19,128 bases of DNA from Nocardioidaceae bacterium (GTDB lineage Bacteria; Actinomycetota; Actinomycetes; Propionibacteriales; Nocardioidaceae), in NCBI GenBank assembly GCA_013696015.1, contig JACCZI010000284.1, forward strand, positions 1 through 19,128, written 5' to 3'. The notes beneath the pieces are model-generated. The model did not search any database, had not been told where the DNA came from, and was given only the letters and a program-made list of their open reading frames with translations. Shown here one piece after another: positions 1 through 7,030 of the stretch (position 1 is the stretch's first letter; the number at the start of each line of letters is the position of its first letter). The position numbers were made by a program, and so were the translations under genes.

Positions 1-223
1 CCGCCCGACGACCTACGTCGCTGGCCTCGCACCACTCGCGCCGGAAGTGGCGCCCCTCGACGAGCAGGTCGGAGCTCACCAGAAGCGGCCCCGGCATCGC
101 GACCACCGCGGCGTCGTCGCCCGGCCCTAGCAGCACCGCCGCATGTGGGGCGACCAGTGACTGCAGCGCGTCGATCAGCGCGAACTCCCCAAGCTCGGAC
201 AGCGTTCCCGATAGCTTCGTCAT
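1..223 (-). CDS. thiL: Thiamine-monophosphate kinase, 5' part only
   Basis: This is the N-terminal part (74 codons) of ThiL, which phosphorylates thiamine monophosphate to thiamine diphosphate in the cytoplasm using ATP. Read on the minus strand from ATG 223-221, it gives the family signature in order: an N-terminal GEFALIDAL, then LGPGDDAAVV, then SSDLLVEGRHFR and an Asp-Val-Gly segment. The Gly-Asp-Asp block is the family's Mg/ATP-binding start. The frame runs off the left edge of the window, so the gene is cut by the window, not broken. It diverges from the Lrp-type gene. thiL next to a small Lrp-type gene, DUF3515 and ddl is a familiar actinobacterial grouping, which supports the call. 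Confidence 0.9.
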   Translation of the reverse strand, partial: MTKLSGTLSELGEFALIDALQSLVAPHAAVLLGPGDDAAVVAMPGPLLVSSDLLVEGRHFRREWCEASDVGRRA

Positions 224-318
224 GCTCCCATCCTCGCCCGCGCTCGCGCCCTGTAACGTGTGCCGCTACCAAAGCCCGGGGCTGTCCCCAGCCCGTGTGA
301 CGCAGCGGGAGGACGACC

Positions 319-555
319 ATGGTGGTACACGCCTACATCCTCATCCAGACCGACATCGGCAAGGCCGCCGACGTCGCCAAGGCCATCGCCGACGTCACCG
401 GCGTCAGCCTCGCAGAGGATGTGACCGGCCCCTACGACGTGATCGTGCGAGCCGAGGCGGCGAACGTCGACGAGCTCGGCCGGCTGGTGGTCGCCAAGGT
501 GCAGAACATTCCCGGGATCACCCGGACGCTGACCTGTCCCGTGGTGCACATCTGA
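319..555 (+). CDS. Lrp/AsnC-type ligand-binding (RAM) domain protein
   Basis: This 78-aa protein matches a stand-alone Lrp/AsnC C-terminal ligand-binding domain (RAM fold, beta-alpha-beta-beta-alpha-beta) with no helix-turn-helix. It starts MVVHAYILIQT, has a central Gly-Pro-Tyr-Asp-Val-Ile-Val motif, and ends with Ile-Pro-Gly-Ile followed by a strand. Stand-alone RAM proteins usually form dimers or higher oligomers that bind amino acids or related effectors. The ligand here cannot be told. The ATG has a strong Shine-Dalgarno, GGGAGGA at 307-313. Its stop at 553-555 is overlapped by the proposed CTG start of the DUF3515 gene, so the two are probably translated together. Confidence 0.88.
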   Translation: MVVHAYILIQTDIGKAADVAKAIADVTGVSLAEDVTGPYDVIVRAEAANVDELGRLVVAKVQNIPGITRTLTCPVVHI

Positions 556-1022
556 CCCGCGGGAAGCACCGGATTGCGGCGACTCTCTGCCTGGCTGGTG
601 GGGCCGCGGGTCTGATGACGGCGTGCACGAACTCGCTGGACGTGTCGGCGCCAACGCTGCACGGCACCACAGCGGCCGTGTGCGAGAGCCTGCGCGACGC
701 GTCGCCCGAAAGCGTCGCCGGCCAACCTCGCCGCCACGTGAGCAGTGACGGTGTCGCGCTGGCCTGGGGCACACCGGCGATCGTCCTGCGTTGCGGGACG
801 ACAGACGCGGTGGGCCTGGGACCTACCTCGACGTGCCATGTCGTGGACGGCGTCGGCTGGTACGCCGAGGATCTCGGTGCGGCCTACCGCTTCACCACGA
901 TCGACCGGGAGGTTCCGGTCGAGGTCACGGTGCCGGCGGCGTACGCCCCCGAGGGAGGCCCGCTCCTCGATCTGGCCGCGCCGGTGAAAGCCGCTGACCC
1001 GGTGGCCGGGCGTTGCCGATAG
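552..1022 (+). CDS. DUF3515 family lipoprotein, apparent CTG start
   Basis: The 156-aa product matches the DUF3515 family, actinobacterial proteins commonly found beside thiL and ddl. Visible family features are a Cys-Glu-Ser-Leu motif, Gly-Gln-Pro-Arg-Arg, the block WGTPAIVLRCG, a Pro-Thr-Ser-x-Cys segment, and Phe-Thr-Thr followed by Val-Glu-Val-x-Val-Pro. No ATG, GTG or TTG lies in frame close upstream. CTG 552-554 gives a basic n-region (Arg3, Lys5, His6, Arg7), a hydrophobic stretch at 8-21, and a lipobox LMTAC with Cys25, the expected layout of a lipoprotein signal. The CTG overlaps the previous gene's TGA in a CTGA junction. The only nearby ATG, at 615, would remove the signal. Function is unknown; the mature protein should be anchored to the outer face of the membrane. 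Confidence 0.8.
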   Translation: MTRGKHRIAATLCLAGGAAGLMTACTNSLDVSAPTLHGTTAAVCESLRDASPESVAGQPRRHVSSDGVALAWGTPAIVLRCGTTDAVGLGPTSTCHVVDGVGWYAEDLGAAYRFTTIDREVPVEVTVPAAYAPEGGPLLDLAAPVKAADPVAGRCR

Positions 1023-1037
1023 CCAGCGCCCGGTTCC

Positions 1038-2168
1038 TCAGCGCAGGCCGGTCGACCGATCGAGCGCGAGGCACAGCAGCCGGTCCACCAACGCCGGATA
1101 GTCCAGTCCCGATGCGGCCCACAGCGCCGGGAACATCGACGTCGGCGTGAAGCCCGGCATCGTGTTGATCTCGTTGACCAGCACCTGCCCGCCGGGCATC
1201 CAGAAGAAGTCCACGCGGGCCAGACCCTCACAGCCCAGCGCCTCGAAGGCGACGATCGCCTGTCGGCGGACGTCCTGCGCCACGGCCCCGGGCACGTCGG
1301 CGGGCACCCGCGCCACGCCGCCGCCGTCCACGTACTTGGCCACGAAGTCGTAGAACGTGTGTCCGCTGGAGTTATCCAGCTCGATCTCGCCCACCACGCT
1401 GGCCTCTGGCGGTGCTCCGTCTCGGCCCTGCAGGACCCCGCACTCGAGCTCGCGGGCACCGAGAGCCGCCGCCTCCACGAGCACCTTCGGGTCGTACTGG
1501 TGAGCCACCTCCACCGCCGCGTCCAGTGCTTCCGGGTCTTCGACGCGTGAGATGCCGAAGCTCGACCCGGCACGAGCCGGCTTGACGAAGACCGGATAGC
1601 CGAGGGCGGCGACGCGCTCACGCACCGCCGGGCGGTCGACCTGCCACTGCTGGGCGCGGACGAGGATATGCGGCATCTGCGCCAGCCCAGCAGCGGCGAA
1701 CACCAGCTTCATGAAGTGCTTGTCCATGCCTACCGCGCTGGCCAGCACCCCGGCGCCGACATAACGTACGCCGGCCAGCTCGAACAGCCCCTGGATCGTG
1801 CCGTCCTCTCCCCACGGACCATGCAGCAGGGGCAGCACGACGTCGACCTCACCGAGCGGGTGCGGCACCGCGCCGGGTTCGCTGACGACCAGCTCGCGCC
1901 CAGAGTCGCTCGCCAGTGCCACAGCGGCGCCGTCCGGGTCGACCACCGGCAGCCCCCCCGCGGTGATCGCGAAGCGACCGGGCCGACTCGACTCGAGCAC
2001 CCAGCGGCCCTCGGTCGTGATCCCGATCGGTACCACGTCGAAGCGGTCGTGGTCGATCGCCGCGATCACTTCGCCGGCTGTCAGGCACGACACGCCGTGC
2101 TCGCTGGAGCGCCCCCCGAACACCACCGCTACGCGGGGCCGCTCGGCGCCGTTCTGCGACGAGATCAT
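1038..2168 (-). CDS. ddl: D-alanine--D-alanine ligase
   Basis: The 376-aa product is an ATP-grasp ligase of the Ddl family. It joins two D-alanines with ATP to make the D-Ala-D-Ala end of the peptidoglycan stem peptide. The N-terminus carries VAVVFGGRSSEHGVS near residues 12-27, the usual substrate-binding start. The middle has the ATP-grasp strand FVKPARAGSSFGISRV, and the C-terminal part has a Glu-Ile-Asn-Thr-Met-Pro-Gly-Phe-Thr motif, the Mg-binding and omega-loop end of the family. Length is normal. The ATG at 2168 gives a short N-terminal extension; I kept it because the next candidate starts would cut into the first strand. The gene converges on DUF3515 with a 15-nt gap and diverges from the trans-sulfuration gene. 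Confidence 0.95.
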   Translation of the reverse strand: MISSQNGAERPRVAVVFGGRSSEHGVSCLTAGEVIAAIDHDRFDVVPIGITTEGRWVLESSRPGRFAITAGGLPVVDPDGAAVALASDSGRELVVSEPGAVPHPLGEVDVVLPLLHGPWGEDGTIQGLFELAGVRYVGAGVLASAVGMDKHFMKLVFAAAGLAQMPHILVRAQQWQVDRPAVRERVAALGYPVFVKPARAGSSFGISRVEDPEALDAAVEVAHQYDPKVLVEAAALGARELECGVLQGRDGAPPEASVVGEIELDNSSGHTFYDFVAKYVDGGGVARVPADVPGAVAQDVRRQAIVAFEALGCEGLARVDFFWMPGGQVLVNEINTMPGFTPTSMFPALWAASGLDYPALVDRLLCLALDRSTGLR

Positions 2169-2201
2169 CGCGGTGACCCTACCGGCCGCCGGGGCAGCAG
2201 A

Positions 2202-3296
2202 ATGGTTGCCATGCTCAGTGACCCCCGCGACTTTCCTCCGTTACAGCCGGCCACGATCGCCGTCACCGCCGGCCGTCCACCGCACGAACCTGACGCACCT
2301 CTCAACACGCCACTGACGCCCGCCAGCGTCTTCGTCGCCGGAGGTAAACGCGAGTACGGCCGCTACGCCAACCCCACTTGGGAACCTTTCGAGGCGGTGC
2401 TCGGCCGGCTCGAGGGCGGTCGTGCCCTGGCCTTTGCCTCCGGGCTCGCCGCGGTGGCGGCGCTGTTGGACCTGGTCGCTCCCGGCGAGGTGGTGGTAGC
2501 GCCTCGGCACGCCTACCTCGGCACGCTGCAGCAGCTCGCCACCCTGGAGCAACGCGGTCGGCTTCGGGTACGGGTCGTCAACGTCGCTGAGACCGACGAC
2601 GTCGTGGCGGCGTGCGACGACGCGGCGATGGTGTGGCTGGAGTCACCTACCAATCCCGCGCTCGAGGTCGCCGACATCGAAACCATCGCGGCGCGGGCCC
2701 ACGCCGCTGGTGCGCGCGTCGTCGTCGACAACACGTTCGCGACACCGCTGCTGCAACAGCCGCTGTGGCTCGGCGCCGACATCGTGATGCACTCGGCGAC
2801 CAAGTATCTCGCCGGTCACAGCGACGCCGTGCTCGGCGCGGTCGTCACGCAGGACGACGAGACGTACGACGCCCTGGACGGTCAGCGACGGCTCATGGGC
2901 GCCATCCCCGGCACGCTCGAGACATGGCTGGCCGTGCGAGGTCTGCGGACGCTGCACCTGCGGGTGGAGCGGGCGCAGCTGAACGCCCGATCCCTGGTGC
3001 CACGGCTGCAGGCGCATGCTGCCGTGTCGGCCGTCCGTTACCCCGGCTTCGGCGGAATCGTGGCGATCGAGCTCGAAGGCGGGGCCGCGGCCGCTGACAC
3101 GCTCACCCGCTCGACGCGGCTGTGGGTGCATGCCACCAGCCTGGGCGGGGTCGAGTCCACGTTCGAGCGGCGGCGCCGCTGGCAGTCCGAACCGGCGACG
3201 ATCCCCGACAGCCTGGTGCGGATGTCGGTGGGTGTGGAAGACGTCGAGGACCTGTGGGCCGACCTGGGTGCGGCACTGGACGAGCTGACCCGCTGA
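2202..3296 (+). CDS. PLP-dependent trans-sulfuration enzyme (cystathionine gamma-synthase/lyase family)
   Basis: The 364-aa product belongs to the Cys/Met-metabolism PLP enzyme family (fold type I), whose members make or cleave cystathionine and related thioethers. It has the substrate-tyrosine region Tyr-Gly-Arg-Tyr-Ala-Asn-Pro-Thr, the PLP phosphate-binding FASGLAAVAAL, a Leu-Glu-Ser-Pro-Thr-Asn-Pro motif, the cofactor Asp in VVVDNTFATP, and the Schiff-base lysine at about K201 in HSATKYLAGHSD. The C-terminus has the family's LGGVES stretch and VRMSVGVEDVEDL. It is slightly shorter than the usual 380-400 residues, with a compact segment before the final domain. ATG 2202 and ATG 2211 are both possible; a GGGG run at 2191-2194 weakly favours 2202. 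Synthase and lyase cannot be told apart from sequence alone. Confidence 0.88.
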   Translation: MVAMLSDPRDFPPLQPATIAVTAGRPPHEPDAPLNTPLTPASVFVAGGKREYGRYANPTWEPFEAVLGRLEGGRALAFASGLAAVAALLDLVAPGEVVVAPRHAYLGTLQQLATLEQRGRLRVRVVNVAETDDVVAACDDAAMVWLESPTNPALEVADIETIAARAHAAGARVVVDNTFATPLLQQPLWLGADIVMHSATKYLAGHSDAVLGAVVTQDDETYDALDGQRRLMGAIPGTLETWLAVRGLRTLHLRVERAQLNARSLVPRLQAHAAVSAVRYPGFGGIVAIELEGGAAAADTLTRSTRLWVHATSLGGVESTFERRRRWQSEPATIPDSLVRMSVGVEDVEDLWADLGAALDELTR

Positions 3297-3303
3297 AGAC
3301 CGC

Positions 3304-4305
3304 TCAATGCCGTTCCGGCTTGGCCGAACGCGACACCAGCGAGACCACGAGCTGCTCGGCATCGAGCTCGCCACGCACGACGGCTGCGACGTGCTCCACG
3401 ATCGGCATGTCGACGCCCCGCTCACGGGCGAGTCCGTAGATCGACTCACACGACCTGACCCCCTCGGCCACCGTACGCGTGGACGCGGTGATCTCGTCGA
3501 CGCCATGGCCCTGCCCGAGCTTCACGCCGAACTGGCGGTTGCGCGACAGAGGTGACGAGCAGGTTGCCACCAGGTCACCGAGACCGGCCAACCCGGCCAG
3601 CGTCATCGGGTCGGCGCCCATGGCGGCGGCAAGGCGCCCGGTCTCCGCCAGACCACGGGTAATGACGGAGGCCTTGGCGTTGTCGCCGAAACCCAGGCCC
3701 TCAGTCATGCCGACCGCGAGCGCGATGACGTTCTTGGTCGCCCCACCCAGCTCACATCCCACGACGTCCAGGTTGGTGTACGGCCGAAACGCCGGCGTGT
3801 GGCACAGCGACTGCAGCCAGGTGGCCGTGTGTTCGTCGGTGCAGGCGACGACACTCGCCGCCGGCTGGCGCGCGGCTATCTCACGGGCGAGGTTAGGCCC
3901 GGTGATGACCGCCACCCGCTCGGGAAGGGCATCGGTCAGCTCGGTGATCACCTGGCTCATCCGCTTGAGGGTGCCGAGCTCGATGCCCTTCATCAGGCTC
4001 ACCATCACGGCAGAGTCGGGAATCTTGGGGGCCCAGTCCGCCAGGTTGTTGCGCAACATCTGGGCCGGCACCGCCAGGACCACCACCTCCGTGCCTTCGA
4101 GCACGTCGGCGGGGTCGTGACTGGCGCGAACCGTGTCCGGCAACCGCACGTCGGGGAGGTAGTCGGGATTCTCGTGCAGATCGTTGATCACAGCGCAGAC
4201 CGCGTCGCGTCGCGCCCAGAGCGAGACGTCGTTACCTGCGTCCGCCAACACCAGCGAGAAGGCACTGCCCCAGGTGCCGGCGCCCATGACCGCCACCCTT
4301 GCCAT
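3304..4305 (-). CDS. gpsA: NAD(P)-dependent glycerol-3-phosphate dehydrogenase
   Basis: The 333-aa product is GpsA, which reduces dihydroxyacetone phosphate to sn-glycerol 3-phosphate, the backbone of phospholipids. It opens with the nucleotide-binding GAGTWGSAF (GxGxxG at 8-13). It then has LAVPAQMLR, SLMKGIELGTL, the substrate-site ITGPNLAREIA, and the catalytic-lysine region GGATKNVIALAVG. The C-terminal domain has GLAGLGDLVATC and SRNRQFG. Length matches the family. The ATG at 4305 shares one base with the stop of plsC (TGATG), so translation is probably coupled and both act in the same pathway: GpsA makes the glycerol 3-phosphate whose acylated product PlsC acylates again. Confidence 0.96.
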   Translation of the reverse strand: MARVAVMGAGTWGSAFSLVLADAGNDVSLWARRDAVCAVINDLHENPDYLPDVRLPDTVRASHDPADVLEGTEVVVLAVPAQMLRNNLADWAPKIPDSAVMVSLMKGIELGTLKRMSQVITELTDALPERVAVITGPNLAREIAARQPAASVVACTDEHTATWLQSLCHTPAFRPYTNLDVVGCELGGATKNVIALAVGMTEGLGFGDNAKASVITRGLAETGRLAAAMGADPMTLAGLAGLGDLVATCSSPLSRNRQFGVKLGQGHGVDEITASTRTVAEGVRSCESIYGLARERGVDMPIVEHVAAVVRGELDAEQLVVSLVSRSAKPERH

Positions 4306-4997
4306 CAGCCGGCCGCCCGTCCGGACATGGGCTGAGGGCCTCTCAAAGGTCGGAGCTGAGCGGTGATGGCGGCCATGATGCGGGCAGTCCCCTCGCGGAG
4401 CACGGCTGTCGTGAGCGGTTGGCGTCGCAGGTCGTCTAGGTCGACAGGCGGACCAGCACTGATCTTGATCGTCGCACGGGGCAGCAGCCTGGGCACCCTG
4501 GCATAGGGCCTGAGGATCTGCTGCGCACCCCACTGGGCCACCGGGATCACCGCGCACCCCGTCGCGATCGCGATGCGCACGGCGCCGGTCTTGCCCACCA
4601 TCGGCCACAGCTGCGGATCACGGGTCAGCGTCCCCTCCGGGTAGATGATGACGCACTCTCCACGCTCGACCGCCGCCACGGCCTCGCCCAACGCCAGCAC
4701 CGCGTCGGCGCTGTCACGATAGACGGGTATCTGACCTGTCGCCCGGAGCAGGCGTCCCAGCCCCGGCACCGCTAGCACACCGGCCTTGGCGAGGAAGCGC
4801 GGCGGGATCCCCGCGTCGTTGACGAAGTGGGCCAGCACCAGTGGGTCGGTATGTGAGATGTGGTTGGCCGCCAGGACGAACCCGTGCTCGGACAGGTGCT
4901 GGGCGCCGTGCCACTCCCGTCGCGTCAACACCATCAGCAGTGGCCGGATGACGACGACCGCTGCGGTGAGCAACGGTCCTCGGTCTCGTGCCGCCAC
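4305..4997 (-). CDS. plsC: 1-acyl-sn-glycerol-3-phosphate acyltransferase
   Basis: The 230-aa product is a PlsC/LPLAT-family acyltransferase that transfers a fatty acyl group to lysophosphatidic acid to form phosphatidic acid. Family motifs are clear: block I NHISHTD with the catalytic HX4D (H46, D51), the Phe-Leu-Ala-Lys block, and block III YPEGTLTRD with the substrate-binding Glu-Gly. A hydrophobic N-terminal segment (about residues 9-24) suggests membrane association. The open frame runs to 5084, but GTG 4997 is the better start: it has GAGGAGAGG just upstream, and the extra N-terminal 29 codons are Arg/Pro-rich and unlike the family. It is followed directly by gpsA. Confidence 0.92.
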   Translation of the reverse strand: MAARDRGPLLTAAVVVIRPLLMVLTRREWHGAQHLSEHGFVLAANHISHTDPLVLAHFVNDAGIPPRFLAKAGVLAVPGLGRLLRATGQIPVYRDSADAVLALGEAVAAVERGECVIIYPEGTLTRDPQLWPMVGKTGAVRIAIATGCAVIPVAQWGAQQILRPYARVPRLLPRATIKISAGPPVDLDDLRRQPLTTAVLREGTARIMAAITAQLRPLRGPQPMSGRAAG

Positions 4998-5108
4998 GGA
5001 GCCTCTCCTCACCGTCTGTGGCCGAAGCCTATGACCATGCCGAAGGGCTCGAGGTGGTCTCCGGCACCGGCTTCGGCCGCTCATGCCGACGCTGGCAGGA
5101 TCGGCCCA

Positions 5109-5759
5109 ATGACGCGCGCCGCACCTTGGCTGGCTGTCGTCCCGGTCAAGCCTGCCGCAGCGGCCAAGACTCGGCTCGTGGGCGTCGACGAGCCGCAGCG
5201 GATGGCGCTGGCGCGCGCCTTTGCCCTCGACACCGTGGCCGCCGTGGCCGCGGCTTTGTCGGTGGGCACCGTCGTGGTCGTAACGTCCGGCAACGAGTGG
5301 CCGCAGCCCTGGCCCGGCGATGCAGACGTCCTCGTCGTCACCGACGACCTCGCCGGCATGAACGCCGCGGTGCGGCGGGGCATGTCATGGGTCCGACAGC
5401 ACCGTTCGGAAGCCGCTGTCGCGGTCTTTCCGGCTGATCTGCCGGCCGCCACACCAGCCGCCGTGGAGTGCTTCCTGCGGCGTGCCGAAGCCCATGAGCG
5501 AAGCGTGCTGGCGGACATCGAGATGGTCGGCAGCACCGCTCTCACGGCCTCGCCCGGGGCAGCGCTGCGGCCCGCGTTCGGTCCAGCGTCGCTGCACCAC
5601 CACCTGACCGGGGGCGCGGTGCTGGTCGAGCTGTCCGGGCTGGAACCGCTGCGACGCGACGTCGACCTGGCGGCCCACCTGCGTGCCGCGGTGCGACTGG
5701 GCGTCGGGCCCCGGACCACAGAGGTTCTGGCAGAGGCAGCCTCGCCTAGCCGCCCCTAG
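5109..5759 (+). CDS. cofC: Phosphoenolpyruvate/2-phospho-L-lactate guanylyltransferase of F420 synthesis
   Basis: The 216-aa product matches CofC (FbiD in mycobacteria). These enzymes couple GTP to phosphoenolpyruvate or 2-phospholactate, the first committed intermediate of the coenzyme F420 side chain. Visible features of this nucleotidyltransferase fold are the N-terminal VVPVKPAAAAKTRL (GTP-binding Lys/Arg loop), a Thr-Asp-Asp-Leu-Ala-Gly-Met-Asn segment, and the metal-binding FPADLPAATP. A DXXG-like region and a Phe-Gly-Pro-Ala-Ser segment follow, with an Arg-Arg-Asp-Val-Asp end. ATG 5109 has AGGA about 8 nt upstream. The longer open frame upstream overlaps plsC antisense and is not coding. 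The enzyme implies that this organism makes F420. The gene is divergent from plsC and converges on hup with a 9-nt gap. Confidence 0.9.
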   Translation: MTRAAPWLAVVPVKPAAAAKTRLVGVDEPQRMALARAFALDTVAAVAAALSVGTVVVVTSGNEWPQPWPGDADVLVVTDDLAGMNAAVRRGMSWVRQHRSEAAVAVFPADLPAATPAAVECFLRRAEAHERSVLADIEMVGSTALTASPGAALRPAFGPASLHHHLTGGAVLVELSGLEPLRRDVDLAAHLRAAVRLGVGPRTTEVLAEAASPSRP

Positions 5760-5768
5760 CCCTAGCAG

Positions 5769-6353
5769 CTAGCCCTTCTTGGCGGTCTTTCTCGCGGTCG
5801 ACTTCTTCGCCGTCGACTTCTTCGCCGTCGACTTGGTCGGCGCGGACTTGCGAGCGGTCGACGTCGCCGTGGTGCTCTTCGACGCGGTCTTCTTCGCGCT
5901 GCTCTTCTTCGCGGCGGACTTTGCGGGCGCCGACTTCTTCGCCGTGGTCTTCTTGGCCGTCGACCTGGTGCTGGACGCCTTCTTGGCAGCGCTGGACTTG
6001 GCGGCTGGCGCCGACCTGCCACTGGTGCTGCGTGCGGCCGGCGTGGCCTTGGCCACACTCAGCTTGGGCAGCTTCTTGGCACCGGAGACGACCGCCTTGA
6101 GCTCCGCGCCGGCGCGAAACTTCGGGACAGCGGTCTTCTTGGCGCGGACCCGTGCGCCCGTGGCTGGGTTGCGCACCATCCGGGATGGCCGGATTGCCTT
6201 CTCGAAGGCTCCGAAGCCGGTGATCGCGACCTTCTCTCCCTTGGCGACCTCACGGGAGATCGTGTCCACAACCGAGTCCAGGGCCTTGGATGCAGCCCTC
6301 TTGTTGCCCTCGTAGTGAGCTGCAAGCGCCTCGATGAACTGACTCTTGTTCAC
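5769..6353 (-). CDS. hup: HU-family nucleoid protein with basic C-terminal tail
   Basis: The 194-aa product has a complete HU domain (about residues 1-92) with ITGFGAFE at 44-51 and the DNA-intercalating RNPATG at 61-66. A tail of about 100 residues follows, rich in Lys, Ala, Ser and Thr, with repeated Ala-Lys-Lys-Ser-Thr units like those of actinobacterial HupB/HupS, which resemble eukaryotic H1 tails. The protein bends and compacts DNA in the nucleoid. I chose GTG 6353 because the peptide then begins at the first HU helix (N-K-S-Q-F-I-E-A-L) and GGAAGGGAAG lies just upstream; a TTG at 6374 would add seven unlikely residues. Lysines of such tails are acetylated or methylated in mycobacteria. 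Two perfect 15-bp repeats encode part of the tail. Confidence 0.95.
   Translation of the reverse strand: MNKSQFIEALAAHYEGNKRAASKALDSVVDTISREVAKGEKVAITGFGAFEKAIRPSRMVRNPATGARVRAKKTAVPKFRAGAELKAVVSGAKKLPKLSVAKATPAARSTSGRSAPAAKSSAAKKASSTRSTAKKTTAKKSAPAKSAAKKSSAKKTASKSTTATSTARKSAPTKSTAKKSTAKKSTARKTAKKG
5797..5834 (-). repeat. 15-bp tandem repeat inside the hup tail
   Basis: GTCGACTTCTTCGCC occurs twice in tandem (5797-5811 and 5812-5826), followed by the first eight bases of a third copy. On the coding strand each unit encodes a Lys-Lys-Ser-Thr-Ala pentapeptide. The unit length is a multiple of three, so gain or loss of a unit would change tail length and keep the frame. Confidence 0.9.
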
Positions 6354-6403
6354 TGGCTTCCCTTCCACAGACAATGCCGAGCCATCGCTCGACTAGTGGT
6401 CGA

Positions 6404-6432
6404 ACCGTAGGGAAAGAACGGCGTCTAGACAA
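6404..6432 (-). promoter_or_regulatory. Probable hup promoter
   Basis: On the minus strand TTGTCT (6432-6427) and TACGGT (6409-6404) are separated by 17 bp. This fits a housekeeping sigma promoter with the TANNNT form of the -10 box common in actinobacteria. It would start transcription about 40-45 nt before the hup GTG. The rest of the 6354-6553 gap holds no convincing gene. A weak GCCG/CGGC inverted repeat near 6494-6508 could help end ogt transcription, but it has no T-run. Confidence 0.45.
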
Positions 6433-6553
6433 TGGGCACCTAGCAGGTGGCAAGGTGATGCGGCACCCGGGTCGCACGAACTTCCTTCCAGCGTTGCCGT
6501 CTGGCGGCGTCGGACAGCCTACTCACAGTCGGTGCTGGGCTCGAATCCCTTCC

Positions 6554-7030
6554 TCAGTAGAGCCCTGGGATTTCCAGGTTCAGCAGCCGGTGCTTGCGCT
6601 CGAGGCCACCGGCATAACCGGTCAGCGAACCGTTACTGCCGATCACCCGATGGCAAGGCACCATGATCGGGATCGGGTTCGCGCCGTTCGCGACACCGAC
6701 TGCCCGAGAGGCCACCGCCGGCAGTCCCAGACCGCGCGCGATCTCCCCGTACGACGCGGTCTGGCCGTACGGAATCGCGCGCAGTGCCGCCCAGACTCGT
6801 TGCTGGAACGGCGTTCCCCCGGCTTCGAGCGCGACGTCGAACTCGCGACGCTGCCCTGCGAAGTACTCCTCGAGCTGGCGCTTCGCCGCCTCGAGCACCG
6901 GCGACGCCAGGTGACCCTGCCACGCGGGGGTGTGGAACGGAGAGAACGAGATCGACGTGAGGTGCTCGCCGTCGGTCTGCAGCAACAGGTCGCCGACCGG
7001 TGATGGCATCGTGGTCCAGCTTGCGCTCAT
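6554..7030 (-). CDS. ogt: Methylated-DNA--[protein]-cysteine S-methyltransferase
   Basis: The 158-aa product removes O6-alkyl groups from guanine in a suicide reaction onto its own cysteine. The active site is at PCHRV, with acceptor Cys126, preceded by the helix-turn-helix segment TPFQQRVWAALRAIPYGQTASYGEIA and the arginine-finger region SRAVGVANG. The short N-terminal domain is the usual Ogt type without extra modules. ATG 7030 overlaps the stop of the upstream Ada-AlkA gene in an ATGA junction, so the two are almost certainly co-translated. Together they cover O6-alkylguanine (this protein) and N-alkylpurines (the AlkA part). Confidence 0.95.
   Translation of the reverse strand: MSASWTTMPSPVGDLLLQTDGEHLTSISFSPFHTPAWQGHLASPVLEAAKRQLEEYFAGQRREFDVALEAGGTPFQQRVWAALRAIPYGQTASYGEIARGLGLPAVASRAVGVANGANPIPIMVPCHRVIGSNGSLTGYAGGLERKHRLLNLEIPGLY

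Noticed and set aside
1668..2201. Long N-terminal extension of the trans-sulfuration frame
   Set aside because: It runs antisense through ddl, has no family likeness and no start with a ribosome-binding site; the family begins near 2202.
5797..5834. CRISPR array
   Set aside because: The repeats are adjacent with no spacers and lie inside the hup coding region.
6250..6477. 75-codon minus-strand frame with an AAGGAAG ahead of GTG 6477
   Set aside because: It overlaps the hup promoter and the hup start in another frame and has no coding-type composition.
6536..6550. tRNA T-arm-like GGGCTCGAATCCC downstream of ogt
   Set aside because: No acceptor, D or anticodon arm could be built around it and the T-loop is not canonical, so I see no tRNA or attachment-site remnant.
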